Shown here one piece after another: positions 1 to 8,198 of a DNA stretch of 40,271 bases. This DNA comes from Candidatus Omnitrophota bacterium (GTDB taxonomy: Bacteria > Omnitrophota > Gorgyraeia > 2-02-FULL-51-18). Position numbers and translations under genes: made by a program. The notes beneath the pieces are model-generated. The model saw only the letters and a list, made by a program, of their open reading frames with translations, was not told the DNA's origin and did not search any database. How positions within the stretch are numbered: the first letter of the stretch is position 1; each line of letters starts with the position of its first letter. Where the stretch lies: the NCBI GenBank assembly GCA_023247915.1, contig JAHFFN010000012.1, forward strand, positions 1 through 40,271. The letters are read 5' to 3'.

Positions 1-239
1 TTGAGTCCGTCTTGCGGCTCAAACTTGAGCGCCAGATTCTCCCGACGAAACATCACGGCGGAAATCTGGGCGGTCTCGTCTTTCAAAGTAAAATACATGT
101 GGCCAGAGGTATGAAATTTAAACCCTGAAATTTCTCCCTCGACCCAAAGATTTGAAAACTGATCTTCCAGCGTGAATCGAATCTGTTTGGTAATATCTGA
201 AACCGAAAGAATTTTTCTTTCTGTTTCAACGAGCGGCAT
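1..239 (-). CDS. xseA: Exodeoxyribonuclease VII large subunit, N-terminal part (runs off window)
   Basis: Translating the minus strand from the ATG at 239 gives about 79 residues that match the start of XseA. The segment reads LSVSDITKQIRFTLED, then LWVEGEISGFK, SGHMYFTLKDE and AVMFRRE, which is the OB-fold nucleic-acid-binding domain of the exonuclease VII large subunit. With the small subunit XseB, this enzyme degrades single-stranded DNA to oligonucleotides in both directions. The remaining catalytic part lies beyond position 1, so integrity cannot be judged. The start overlaps the end of the upstream ymdB-like gene by 14 nt, which indicates translational coupling. Identification is confident; the partial status is due to the window edge. 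Confidence 0.9.
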   Translation of the reverse strand, partial: MPLVETERKILSVSDITKQIRFTLEDQFSNLWVEGEISGFKFHTSGHMYFTLKDETAQISAVMFRRENLALKFEPQDGL

Positions 240-1035
240 GCGCAGGCTCCAGATTTTTCTGAACCCGCTCAATCGCGATCGCTTTTCCGGAATGCGGATC
301 TACCGTGATAATCGCGCCGCAAAGTTTGACGTCATTGCGAGCCACTTCTTTTCGTGTATTCAGCTGTGTTAAAAATTTTTCGAGAATCGGGCCCTTTTCG
401 GCGCCGATCACCGAGTCATAAGGACCCGTCATTCCTAAATCGGAGAGACAGGCAGTGCCTTTGGCGGACACGCGCTCATCCGCGGTTTGAATATGCGTGT
501 GCGTTCCTACGACCGCCGCCACGCGTCCGTCGAGATACCACGAAATCGCCATTTTTTCGCTGGTGGCCTCGGCATGCATGTCGACTAAAATCACTTGAGC
601 GCCGGCTTTTTTGACCTTCTCGATTTCTTCATCCGCCGCTAAAAAAGGGGACGTAAAATGGTAGCGCATAAAAACCTGTCCGGCGACGTGAACCACACCG
701 ATTTTAATGCCTTTGCATTCCACCACGCAGGAACCGGCGCCGGGCAATCCTTTCGGAAAATTGGAGGGGCGAATGACGCGCGTTTCTTTTTTAACAAAGT
801 CTTCGATTTCTTTTTTCTTATCAAAAAAATGATCGCCGCCGGTCAGAACATCACAGCCGCTTTGAAAAAGTTCCTTGGCCACGCTTTCGGTAATGCCGGC
901 GCCGCCGGCCGAATTTTCGGCGTTGCAAACGACAAAATCCACCTCGCCGCTACGTTTCATATTATTGACGAATAATTCAATCACCTTCCGGCCCGGGTCG
1001 CCGTAGGTATCCCCGATCATTAAAATTTTAATCAC
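226..1035 (-). CDS. ymdB: YmdB-family metallophosphoesterase (TIGR00282)
   Basis: A 269-residue protein of the usual length for the YmdB calcineurin-like phosphodiesterase family. Metal-binding motifs are visible: GDTYGDPGR near residues 8-16, AENSAGGAG near 39-47, DMHAEATSE in the middle and GTHTHIQTADE further on. Bacillus subtilis YmdB hydrolyses 2',3'-cyclic nucleotides and affects biofilm and motility decisions; its gene follows rny, exactly as here. The start overlaps the rny stop by 4 nt (ATGA). The family name is certain. The physiological role in this organism is inferred only from the conserved neighbourhood, and a direct link to RNase Y function is suggestive. Confidence 0.93.
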   Translation of the reverse strand: MIKILMIGDTYGDPGRKVIELFVNNMKRSGEVDFVVCNAENSAGGAGITESVAKELFQSGCDVLTGGDHFFDKKKEIEDFVKKETRVIRPSNFPKGLPGAGSCVVECKGIKIGVVHVAGQVFMRYHFTSPFLAADEEIEKVKKAGAQVILVDMHAEATSEKMAISWYLDGRVAAVVGTHTHIQTADERVSAKGTACLSDLGMTGPYDSVIGAEKGPILEKFLTQLNTRKEVARNDVKLCGAIITVDPHSGKAIAIERVQKNLEPAHAAR

Positions 1036-2597
1036 TGAGCGATATCTTCCACGCGGGTTTCACGAATCACCACGACTTTAATCTGCCCAGGATAATCCAA
1101 GGTGCTTTCAATCTTTTTGGTGATTTCACGCGCCAAAGCCAAGAGTTCATTTTCCGGGATTCGGTCGGGTCTGACCACCACGCGAATCTCACGGCCTCCC
1201 TGAATCGCGAATGATTTCTCAACGCCGGGATGTTTGTCGGCGATTTCTTCAAGCTGGGTCAAACGCTTGATATAATTTTCACTGCTCTCACGACGCGCGC
1301 CGGGTCTGGCGGCGCTCACCGCGTCGGCCGCCTGCACGAGCATGGGCCATACCGATTTCATTTCAATATCTTCATGATGCGCTTCCACGCCATGCACCAC
1401 ATCCGGATGTTCGCCGTAACGACGTACCAATTCCCCGCCAATCAGCGCATGCGGTCCTTCGGTCTCGTGGCTAGTGGCTTTTCCTATATCGTGCAAGAGC
1501 CCCGCGCGACGGGCTAAAATCGGATCAATCCCCATTTCACCGGCGATCACATTCATGAGATACGCCACTTCCAAGGAATGATCGAGCACATTTTGTCCGT
1601 AACTGGTTCGGTAACGCAGACGTCCTAAAAGTTTCACAAGCTCCGGATGCACATTGGTGATATTGGCGTCCGCGAGCGCTTTTTCTCCCTGCTCCCTCAA
1701 AACATTTTCCATGTTTCGTTTGGTTTTTTGCACGACTTCTTCAATGCGTGCCGGCTGAATACGGCCGTCGAGCATGAGTTCCTCAAGTGAAAGTTTGGCG
1801 ATCTCGCGGCGAACCCCGTCAAATGCCGACAGCGTCACCACATTGGGCGTTTCATCAATCACCAGATCGACGCCGGTCAACGTTTCAAATGTTTTGATAT
1901 TCCGGCCGTCCTTTCCGATGATACGGCCTTTCATTTCCTCATTGGGAAGCGTCACAACAGTGGAAGATACCTCCACCGTATGAGAGGCTGCACAGCGCTG
2001 AATCGCCAGGCTCAGGATTTTTTTAGCTTTTTGCTCAGCCGTCTCTTTGGCTTCTTCTTCAATGGTATGAATCAAACGGCTGGTTTCACTCCGGATTTCT
2101 TTTTCGATCCGGTCTAAAAGTTGTTTCTTAGCGTCTTCCGGATTGACCGCCGCGATTTTTTTTAATACTTCCCGCTCTTCCTCTAAAATTTTATCGAGCA
2201 TTTTCTGCCGCTCGGAAATCGACTTTTCTTTCTGTGTCGCTTCCTGCAATTTGAAAAGCGCTTCTTTTTCCTTTTTCTCTAGAAGATCCTTGCGCTGGTC
2301 AAACGTTTCTTCTTTGTGATTCAACACTTTGCTGAGATTCTCAAGATCGCGCTTGGTTTGAGCGACTTTGTTTTCAAAATCCGATTGGGCTTTGGCCAGC
2401 GCCTGGCGGCTGTCTTTCTCCGTACGCTTCACCGCGTCCTCGGCTTCACGCTTGGCGCCCACTAAAATTTCACGCGCCTTGGACTCGGCGGTGCGGATCA
2501 AGCGTTCCGCGTACAATTTACGCACAAAATACCCGACCGCGAAAAAAGCGCCGCCGCTCAACACCGCGATTAAAATCATTAAAAAGAGTTCATTCAT
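1032..2597 (-). CDS. rny: Ribonuclease Y
   Basis: A 521-residue protein with the full RNase Y layout. It has one N-terminal membrane helix (residues about 5-25), a long charged coiled coil to about 195, a KH domain containing GRIIGKDGRNIKTFE, and an HD phosphohydrolase domain with HDIGKA and EAHHED. RNase Y is the membrane-anchored endoribonuclease that starts mRNA decay in bacteria lacking RNase E. The KH domain binds RNA and the HD domain cuts it. The length matches B. subtilis RNase Y (520 residues). The gene lies 6 nt after the cyclo-ligase gene and overlaps ymdB by 4 nt, so it belongs to a long co-oriented run. Confidence 0.97.
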   Translation of the reverse strand: MNELFLMILIAVLSGGAFFAVGYFVRKLYAERLIRTAESKAREILVGAKREAEDAVKRTEKDSRQALAKAQSDFENKVAQTKRDLENLSKVLNHKEETFDQRKDLLEKKEKEALFKLQEATQKEKSISERQKMLDKILEEEREVLKKIAAVNPEDAKKQLLDRIEKEIRSETSRLIHTIEEEAKETAEQKAKKILSLAIQRCAASHTVEVSSTVVTLPNEEMKGRIIGKDGRNIKTFETLTGVDLVIDETPNVVTLSAFDGVRREIAKLSLEELMLDGRIQPARIEEVVQKTKRNMENVLREQGEKALADANITNVHPELVKLLGRLRYRTSYGQNVLDHSLEVAYLMNVIAGEMGIDPILARRAGLLHDIGKATSHETEGPHALIGGELVRRYGEHPDVVHGVEAHHEDIEMKSVWPMLVQAADAVSAARPGARRESSENYIKRLTQLEEIADKHPGVEKSFAIQGGREIRVVVRPDRIPENELLALAREITKKIESTLDYPGQIKVVVIRETRVEDIAQ

Positions 2598-2603
2598 TAT
2601 TTT

Positions 2604-3155
2604 TTAGTCCGTTAACACTTTTTCGACGCGAATATCCCAACTCTCGGCAGGAATCTGATCCACCATTTGGAACGAAAACCCGATAGCCACCCTGGGAACA
2701 TTGGGGCTTATTTTTTCTAAAAAACGGTCGTAAAATCCTTTTCCATTCCCGAGCCGGTTTCCGGCTCGATCAAACGCGACCCCTGGAATCACCACAAAAT
2801 CAATCGAGCTTGTTTCCACCTTTGTGTGCACGCCCGGAACAGGCTCCAAGATTCCGTAGGCGCTCCGTTTCAATCCTTCAAAACTTTTTATTTCGTAGAG
2901 CTCAAGCTCGATCGTGTCCATGCGAGAAAAAGGCAGTACCACTTTTTTCCCGGTCTTTAGCGCGCGCTCAATCATCGGATGTGTATCCACTTCCCGTTCC
3001 GTCGCCGCGAAAAACAAAATCGTTTTCGCGCTCTGAAAACGCGCTTCTTTAAAAAGCTTTTCGGCGATGGCCGCGCTCTTAGTCGCGCGAAGCTCTGCGC
3101 TCTGCACCGATAAAAGCTCCCGGATCTGACGCCTCAGCTCGGATTTAGTCGGCAT
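2604..3155 (-). CDS. fthC: 5-formyltetrahydrofolate cyclo-ligase
   Basis: A 183-residue member of the 5-FTHF cyclo-ligase family (MTHFS/YgfA), which converts 5-formyl-THF to 5,10-methenyl-THF using ATP and so recycles an inhibitory folate. The basic N-terminus KSELRRQIRELL, a TILFFAATEREVDTHPMI segment (substrate region) and the hallmark GNGKGFYDRFL near residue 135 are all present. The ATG at 3155 follows the Rrf2 gene stop with no gap. No 6S RNA-like structure, which sometimes accompanies this gene elsewhere, is evident around it. Confident family call. Confidence 0.93.
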   Translation of the reverse strand: MPTKSELRRQIRELLSVQSAELRATKSAAIAEKLFKEARFQSAKTILFFAATEREVDTHPMIERALKTGKKVVLPFSRMDTIELELYEIKSFEGLKRSAYGILEPVPGVHTKVETSSIDFVVIPGVAFDRAGNRLGNGKGFYDRFLEKISPNVPRVAIGFSFQMVDQIPAESWDIRVEKVLTD

Positions 3156-3617
3156 TTAAATAGTGAACGTATGACCGGACGCGCCTAGTTTCGATTTTTT
3201 GAAACGCCTGGCCTCATCAATCAAATCCTTGAGCGTCATTTCCGAAAGACCCGTATCAATCGACGCGTGAAACTTTTTCCAAAAAATAAAATCCCCGACA
3301 GCCACTTCATCCGCCTCGGAAGAAATCCCGTTTTTTTTGCGGCTCAAATCCGTCAAGGTCTCATCCACCAGCGCATAAAACAAATCTTGGAGTGTCGTCT
3401 CCGCTGGTTTTTTCGTCAGCACATAACCGCCGCGCGGACCGCGCACACTTTTGACAAGTCCCTTTTTCTTGAGCGCGTTTAAAATTTGTTCCAGATAGGA
3501 AGTGGATATTTTTTCTTTTTTGGCGATTTGAGAGACCGACAGCGACCCTTCCCCGAAACGGCTGGCCAGCACCAAAAGCGCCCGAAGTCCATAAACCGTC
3601 CGCGTGGAAAACTTCAC
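3156..3617 (-). CDS. Rrf2-family transcriptional regulator, cysteine-free (CymR-like candidate)
   Basis: A 153-residue winged-helix regulator of the Rrf2 family: FSTRTVYGLRALLVLA, then ISTSYLEQILNALKKKGLVKSVRGPRGGY, which is the diagnostic recognition helix and wing. The protein has no cysteine, so it cannot carry the Fe-S cluster of IscR or NsrR. Among cluster-free Rrf2 proteins, CymR represses cysteine-synthesis genes in B. subtilis and needs CysK as partner. A cysK and sulfate-assimilation operon lies 2-7 kb upstream on the same strand, so a CymR-like role is a reasonable inference. The start overlaps the membrane protein gene by 4 nt. Family certain; target set inferred. Confidence 0.88.
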   Translation of the reverse strand: MKFSTRTVYGLRALLVLASRFGEGSLSVSQIAKKEKISTSYLEQILNALKKKGLVKSVRGPRGGYVLTKKPAETTLQDLFYALVDETLTDLSRKKNGISSEADEVAVGDFIFWKKFHASIDTGLSEMTLKDLIDEARRFKKSKLGASGHTFTI

Positions 3618-4033
3618 CGCATGCTAGCCCTGACTTTGATCACCTGAAGCTCCGCCTTGATTTCATCAAGCTCTTCCAACACTTTGTCTAATTTTTCCGA
3701 AATATTCATTGAAACAGGAGCCGGTGCCGCCTGATCGTCTTCGGCAAAACTCAAAGCAGGCCATGCCAATAAAAAACCGATGAAGAAAATAAAAAACGCT
3801 TTGTTCATTTTGGAGTTGTCCTTTCTTTGTTTCAGAAAACCACTCAAGAAAAACTCGATTCCCAGCATCCAAAAAAATAAAGCCCCTCCGACAGCGATGC
3901 CAAAAGTTTCAAAAGGGTAGGGAATTTTTTTGATCTGAAAATACCAATCCGTGACGGAATAACCGCCTTTAAAAAGAAGCGCCGGTAAAATCAAAAAAAG
4001 AAAAAGGTTGGCAACCCATCGCAAAAACTTCAT
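3614..4033 (-). CDS. Small membrane protein with an internal signal-peptide-like segment
   Basis: A 139-residue protein I do not recognise. Residues 5-25 and 44-68 look like membrane helices. A basic linker (KQRKDNSK) is followed by MNKAFFIFFIGFLLAWPALSFA, which reads as a complete signal peptide with an A-X-A-like end, and then a short soluble heptad-like helix (ISEKLDKVLEELDEIKAELQVI). The internal ATG at 3808 has GAAAGGA about 10 nt before it, so a second 64-residue exported product (3614-3808) could be made from the same frame. Either the protein has three membrane helices with a periplasmic coil, or two genes have become fused in frame. It overlaps the Rrf2 gene by 4 nt. Confidence 0.7.
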   Translation of the reverse strand: MKFLRWVANLFLFLILPALLFKGGYSVTDWYFQIKKIPYPFETFGIAVGGALFFWMLGIEFFLSGFLKQRKDNSKMNKAFFIFFIGFLLAWPALSFAEDDQAAPAPVSMNISEKLDKVLEELDEIKAELQVIKVRASMR

Positions 4034-4045
4034 CGCTTCACGAAG

Positions 4046-4576
4046 CTAGCGCGCGCTGTCTCCGGCCACCGGTTCCACCTTGATCCCGCGGGATTCCAAA
4101 AACTGGATGCCTTTTTTTAAATTGGGTTCGGTGCCTTCCAGCTCTAGCATCATCTCGCCGATGGTTTCGGTGACTTTCGCTTGGCGGATATTGGGCATGA
4201 TGTCGAATTTCTTGGCCATCATAAACACCGCGGGCTCTTTGATCTGCCCTTGAGGAAATACCAGCATCACTCTTTTTTTAGTGATCTCTGTTTTCTTCGG
4301 CGCGCCCCCGGCGATGGCGGGAATAATCGAAATATCATCTCCGGCTTTCAACGTTGTTTCCTGGCCTTGGAGGAAACGGATGTCTTCTTCATTCACATAA
4401 ATATTCACAAAACGGCGCAATTTGCCGTCCGCGTCGCATAAGCGTTCTTTGACGCCGGGATGCGCTTTTTCAAGTTGCGCCAGCATTCCGTTGATGTCCG
4501 CAGCTTCGCACAACACTTCGGATTGGTTGTTGGTTAATTTTTGTAGCGGCGTGGGAATTCTTACTTTGACTGCCAT
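4046..4576 (-). CDS. cysO: CysO-like ubiquitin-fold sulfur carrier fused to a NIL domain
   Basis: A 176-residue two-domain protein. Residues 1-91 are a MoaD/ThiS-type beta-grasp carrier very similar to mycobacterial Cys[15 protein letters not shown] and IIPAIAGG correspond closely to CysO positions as I recall them. In CysO the diglycine is the C-terminus, where the thiocarboxylate forms. Here Gly90-Gly91 is followed by a short lysine-rich linker and a NIL domain (about 99-170; [17 protein letters not shown]), a ferredoxin-like fold known from MetN and from homocysteine-synthesis proteins. Activation would need cleavage after Gly91, and a JAMM peptidase gene lies at 7090-7491. The gene overlaps thrC by 16 nt. 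Domains are confident; processing is inference. Confidence 0.88.
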   Translation of the reverse strand: MAVKVRIPTPLQKLTNNQSEVLCEAADINGMLAQLEKAHPGVKERLCDADGKLRRFVNIYVNEEDIRFLQGQETTLKAGDDISIIPAIAGGAPKKTEITKKRVMLVFPQGQIKEPAVFMMAKKFDIMPNIRQAKVTETIGEMMLELEGTEPNLKKGIQFLESRGIKVEPVAGDSAR

Positions 4577-5823
4577 ACATCCTCCGTGATTTTAGATTCA
4601 TGTCTTAAGGTTTTTTCAAAGGAATCCATACTCGCCTTGATCCGGTAGGGTTTTCCGATATGATCCGAGACGGCTTCTTGTGTTTTGAGTCCATTGCCGG
4701 TGATACAAATAACGCAGGATTCATTTTTGGGAATGACGCCTTTTTCGATTAATTTTTTAGTCGTCGCGACCGTCACGCCTCCGGCGGTCTCGGTAAAAAT
4801 TCCCTGAGTGCGCGCCAAAAGCTTGATGCCTTCCACAATTTCTTCATCGGTCACGGATTCGGCGCTGCCGCCGGATTGCTTCATCGCGTCAAGCGCATAA
4901 ATACCATCGGCGGGATTTCCAATCGCCAGGGACTTGGCGATGGTTTTTGGTTTGACGGGTTTGATGATTTCACTTTTTTCCCGGAAAGCAGCCGTCACCG
5001 GGGAACAACCTTCGGCCTGTGCCGCGTAAATCTTGGAATCCACCTCGTCAATGAGCCCGAGTTTTTTAAATTCATTAAACGCTTTCCAAATTTTGACTAA
5101 AAGAGAGCCGCTGGCGACCGGCACCACGATGTGTTTGGGTGTTTTCCAGCCGAGCTGTTCCATCACTTCATACCCATAAGTTTTGGAACCTTCGGCATAG
5201 TAAGGACGGATATTGATATTCACAAACGCCCAGCGGTATCGCGAAGCGATTTCCGCGCAGAGACGATTCACATCGTCATAATTGCCTTCGACGGCCACGA
5301 GATTCGGCGCGTAAATCAAAGCGCCGACGACTTTGCCCAATTCCAGATCCGCCGGAATAAAAATAAAACGATTGAGTCCCGCGAGCGCGCTTTGGGCACT
5401 GACAGAACCCGCTAAATTACCGGTAGACGCACAGGCCACCGTTTTAAAACCAAGCTCTTTAGCTTTAGTAAGCGCTACGGCCACAACACGGTCTTTGAAA
5501 GAAAGCGTGGGGTGACAAACCGAATCATCCTTAATATAAAGTTCTTTGATTCCCAACACACGGGCGAGATTGTCCGCTTTGATTAAAGGAGTAAAGCCCG
5601 CGTGAGGCCCCACCGTCGGTTCTCCGTCAATCGGAAGCAAATCCCGGTAACGCCAAATGCTCTTAGGACCCCGCTCTATCTTCTCTCGGGAGAGTTGGCT
5701 TTTGATCTTGTCATAGTCATAATCGACTTCCAAGGAGCCAAAGCAAAATTCGCAGACATAAAGCGCCTGAGTCGGATAAAGCCGATGACACTCTCTACAC
5801 TTGAGTCCTTTAACGTAACTCAT
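4561..5823 (-). CDS. thrC: Threonine synthase
   Basis: A 420-residue PLP enzyme of the threonine synthase family, converting O-phosphohomoserine to threonine. The N-terminus has a small zinc-ribbon-like knuckle (Cys9, Cys12, Cys24, Cys27), common in this ThrC subgroup. The PLP lysine is Lys110 in [19 protein letters not shown] binds the cofactor phosphate, and GSLLVKIW and ETAGGVTV are typical later motifs. AAGGAA stands 6-7 nt before the ATG. The sulfur-carrier gene overlaps its 3' end by 16 nt, so the two are surely co-expressed. This pairing raises the possibility that phosphohomoserine chemistry and thiocarboxylate chemistry meet here, but nothing in the protein itself argues against plain threonine synthesis. 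Confidence 0.95.
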   Translation of the reverse strand: MSYVKGLKCRECHRLYPTQALYVCEFCFGSLEVDYDYDKIKSQLSREKIERGPKSIWRYRDLLPIDGEPTVGPHAGFTPLIKADNLARVLGIKELYIKDDSVCHPTLSFKDRVVAVALTKAKELGFKTVACASTGNLAGSVSAQSALAGLNRFIFIPADLELGKVVGALIYAPNLVAVEGNYDDVNRLCAEIASRYRWAFVNINIRPYYAEGSKTYGYEVMEQLGWKTPKHIVVPVASGSLLVKIWKAFNEFKKLGLIDEVDSKIYAAQAEGCSPVTAAFREKSEIIKPVKPKTIAKSLAIGNPADGIYALDAMKQSGGSAESVTDEEIVEGIKLLARTQGIFTETAGGVTVATTKKLIEKGVIPKNESCVICITGNGLKTQEAVSDHIGKPYRIKASMDSFEKTLRHESKITEDVWQSK

Positions 5824-5946
5824 TTATTTTCCTTAGGTTATAAAAATTCTTATCCCTAAAAATCGAAACGCTTTTTAGCACCCCTTCGAGGCAAAGAAGC
5901 GTAAGTTTATCACTTCCAAGGGTCTCTTTCAACCCGTTTGCCTTTC

Positions 5947-6876
5947 CTAGCCAATATTGAAATAAGGCTCAATACTCAAATAACGCTCCCCGGAATCGGG
6001 GAATAAAGTCACAATGGTCTTGCCGGAACCCAATTGTTTGGCGACTTTCATGGCTCCAAAACACGCCGCGCCCGCGGAAAGACCCGCAAAAATCCCTTCT
6101 TCGCGCGACAAGCGCTTGGCCGTCTGATACGCTTCCTGGTCATCCACGACAATAATTTCATCAATCACTTCACGATTCAACACTTCCGGCACAAAACCGG
6201 CGCCGATGCCCTGAATCATATGCGGACCCGGCTTTCCCCCGGAAAGAACATTGGAAGTCTTGGGCTCCACCGCGATCACTTTTATTTTAGGATTATGTTT
6301 CTTTAAAATTTCGCCGACGCCCGTGATCGTGCCGCCCGTGCCGACACCAGCCACAAACGCGTCAATCTGACCGTCGGTGTCGCGCAAAATTTCTTTCGCC
6401 GTTGTCTTGCGATGCATCGCGGGATTGTCCGGGTTCATGAATTGCTGCGGCATAAACGCGGCTTTCATGGTCGCGACGATTTCTCTAGCCTTCTCCACCG
6501 CGCCAACCATGCCTTCTTTGGCGGAAGTCAACACCACCTTGGCTCCGAAGCTTTCTAAAATTTGAATGCGCTCCTGACTCATGCCTTCCGGCATGGTCAA
6601 AATCACTTTGTAACCTTTGACCGCGCCGACAATCGCCAAACCAATGCCCGTATTGCCGCTGGTCGGCTCGACAATCACGGAGTCGGGTTTCAAAAGTCCA
6701 TTTTTCTCGGCGGCTTCAATCATGTTGAGCGCGATACGGTCTTTCACACTGCCGCCGGGATTCAACATTTCCAACTTGGCTAAAATTGTCGCCGAATTTT
6801 TATCGACGATTTTGGAAATCTTCACCATCGGTGTGTTGCCGATCAGTTCCAATACATTTTGGCTTATCTTTGTCAT
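5947..6876 (-). CDS. cysK: Cysteine synthase (O-acetylserine sulfhydrylase, CysK type)
   Basis: The ATG at 6876 gives 309 residues, the family's normal length. A longer frame upstream only re-reads the thiS-like gene out of frame. The PLP lysine is Lys45 in NPGGSVKDR; PTSGNTGIGL, GVGTGGTITG and KPGPHMIQGIGAGFVP are typical CysK motifs and favour an O-acetylserine-type enzyme over mycobacterial CysM. It makes cysteine from an activated serine and sulfide or, in carrier-dependent systems, a protein thiocarboxylate. The start overlaps the carrier stop as ATGA, and the GGAGG serving as its Shine-Dalgarno sequence is inside the Gly-Gly codons of that carrier. No serine acetyltransferase gene is present in the window. 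Confidence 0.95.
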   Translation of the reverse strand: MTKISQNVLELIGNTPMVKISKIVDKNSATILAKLEMLNPGGSVKDRIALNMIEAAEKNGLLKPDSVIVEPTSGNTGIGLAIVGAVKGYKVILTMPEGMSQERIQILESFGAKVVLTSAKEGMVGAVEKAREIVATMKAAFMPQQFMNPDNPAMHRKTTAKEILRDTDGQIDAFVAGVGTGGTITGVGEILKKHNPKIKVIAVEPKTSNVLSGGKPGPHMIQGIGAGFVPEVLNREVIDEIIVVDDQEAYQTAKRLSREEGIFAGLSAGAACFGAMKVAKQLGSGKTIVTLFPDSGERYLSIEPYFNIG

Positions 6877-7097
6877 ACCATTCCTCCGCCCATATAAAAT
6901 ACAAATTCCACATTGTCCCCGGCTTTCAAAACCGTTTGATCGTATTCGAGTTTCTGTAAAATATTTTCGTTGAGCTCCACCGTCACCAGTTCCGGACGCA
7001 CTTTCCACTTCAGAAGAAGATCCGAAACGCTGAGACCCGCCTTGATTTCATTGTCTTTGCCATTCAATTTTATTTTAATAAAATCCGCCTCACTCAA
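6873..7097 (-). CDS. thiS: ThiS-like sulfur carrier with two residues after the diglycine
   Basis: A small beta-grasp carrier: IKIKLNGKDNEIK, VSDLLLKWKVRPELVTVELN, then VLKAGDNVEFVFYMGGGMV. I prefer the TTG at 7097 (74 residues), because AGGAGAAAA lies about 10 nt before it and the core begins right after it. An ATG at 7127 would give 84 residues and a 38-nt overlap with the JAMM gene. ThiS proteins donate sulfur from a C-terminal Gly-Gly thiocarboxylate to thiazole synthesis or other pathways. Here Met-Val follows the glycines, so C-terminal trimming would be required before adenylation. No other thiamine gene is nearby, so a role with CysK is likelier than thiazole synthesis. Confidence 0.85.
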   Translation of the reverse strand: MSEADFIKIKLNGKDNEIKAGLSVSDLLLKWKVRPELVTVELNENILQKLEYDQTVLKAGDNVEFVFYMGGGMV

Positions 7098-7491
7098 TGT
7101 TAATTTTCTCCTCTGTGACCTGTTCATTCTCTATTTTAAACGAACGCAGCACCGGTTTTTTCATATCCGCCAATGAGACAATTAAATAACTGACTTCCGG
7201 ATAAAACGCCAAACGAATATCTTTTTGTGAAGGATACGCCTCACTGGCCACATGCGAATGAAAAATACCGTTCATTTCGACAGAGAGAGAGCGCATTTTT
7301 TTAAAAATCTCCAGCTGTTCGCGCGGATCCATGAAATAACTGATGGCGGATTCATCCGCATTTCGCATCGGAAAAAAATGATTCAACTGTTCTGGAGCCG
7401 CGCCTCCGGTAATCCCGCACGCTTCGTTGGGATACCCTTTTTTAGCGTGCTCAATCATCGCCTCATAAACAGTTTTTGGAATCGAAATCAT
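7090..7491 (-). CDS. mec: JAMM/MPN metallopeptidase of Mec type
   Basis: A 133-residue Mov34/JAB-domain protein with an intact JAMM metal site: Glu23 in PNEACG, His78 and His80 in FHSHV, Ser88, and Asp91 in SQKD. The HxH-x7-S-x2-D spacing is exact. In Mycobacterium tuberculosis, Mec removes cysteine from the CysO-cysteine adduct. Related enzymes trim residues after the diglycine of HcyS in Wolinella. Both nearby carriers (4046-4576 and 6873-7097) have residues after their glycines, so carrier maturation is a natural additional job. It overlaps cysH by 4 nt and the thiS-like gene by 8 nt. Active-site assignment is firm; substrate is inferred. Confidence 0.92.
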   Translation of the reverse strand: MISIPKTVYEAMIEHAKKGYPNEACGITGGAAPEQLNHFFPMRNADESAISYFMDPREQLEIFKKMRSLSVEMNGIFHSHVASEAYPSQKDIRLAFYPEVSYLIVSLADMKKPVLRSFKIENEQVTEEKINIE

Positions 7492-8198
7492 TTTTTAGGT
7501 AAATGCAGTCCGCATTCTTTGTGTTCCGGATTTTCCCACCACCAGCGTCCGGCGCGAATATCCTCGCCCGCCTTCACAGCTCGCGTGCAAGGCTCGCATC
7601 CGATCGACGGATAACCCGCGTCATGAAGTTTATTATAAGGAACTTCATTTTTCCGGATGTACGCCCACACATCGTCATTCGACCAGTCGGCCAAAGGATT
7701 TAATTTAAAAATCCCGCCATTGGCGGCATCCACTTCGATTTTCGAAACACCCGAACGCGTCACCGCTTGGTCGCGCCTTAAACCGGTCACCCAAGCCTCA
7801 AATCCTTTTAAAGCCCGCTGGAGCGGCTCCACTTTACGGATCGCACAGCATTCCTTGCGATTGTCGATGGAGTCACGAAATGAAAAAAATCCTTTTTGTT
7901 TTTCCAGCGCTTCGACTTTTTGGCGGTCGGGAAAATACGATTCAATATTGATTTTGTATTTCGAGCGGATACGATCCATCACCTGGTAGGTTTCTTCGTT
8001 GAGACGACCGGTATCGAGCGTAAAAATACGGACAGACGGATCAAGCTTCATCAAAATATCGATGAGCACCACATCCTCCGCGCCAAACGACGACGCGACG
8101 GTGATTTTGGACGCGCCAAAATTTTTAAGCGCCCACTGAAGAAACGCTACCGCGGAAGCTTTTTCATATTCGGTGTTTATTTTTTGAATGTCCATCAA
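7488..8198 (-). CDS. cysH: Adenylylsulfate (APS) reductase, 4Fe-4S type
   Basis: A 236-residue member of the PAPS/APS reductase family. Cys117-Cys118 (KECCAIRK) and Cys201-x2-Cys204 (GCEPC) bind the [4Fe-4S] cluster that marks APS-using enzymes, and Cys229 in ECGLH is the catalytic nucleophile. The enzyme reduces APS to sulfite and AMP with thioredoxin electrons. APS specificity agrees with the lack of an APS kinase domain in the neighbouring CysN. The gene overlaps cysN and the JAMM gene by 4 nt each. Sulfite reductase is not in this window, so sulfide must be produced by enzymes encoded elsewhere. Confidence 0.95.
   Translation of the reverse strand: MMDIQKINTEYEKASAVAFLQWALKNFGASKITVASSFGAEDVVLIDILMKLDPSVRIFTLDTGRLNEETYQVMDRIRSKYKINIESYFPDRQKVEALEKQKGFFSFRDSIDNRKECCAIRKVEPLQRALKGFEAWVTGLRRDQAVTRSGVSKIEVDAANGGIFKLNPLADWSNDDVWAYIRKNEVPYNKLHDAGYPSIGCEPCTRAVKAGEDIRAGRWWWENPEHKECGLHLPKK

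Noticed and set aside
6877..7008. Upstream extension of cysK to 353 residues
   Set aside because: The extra part is the thiS-like gene read in another frame; ATG 6876 has GGAGG and gives the family length.
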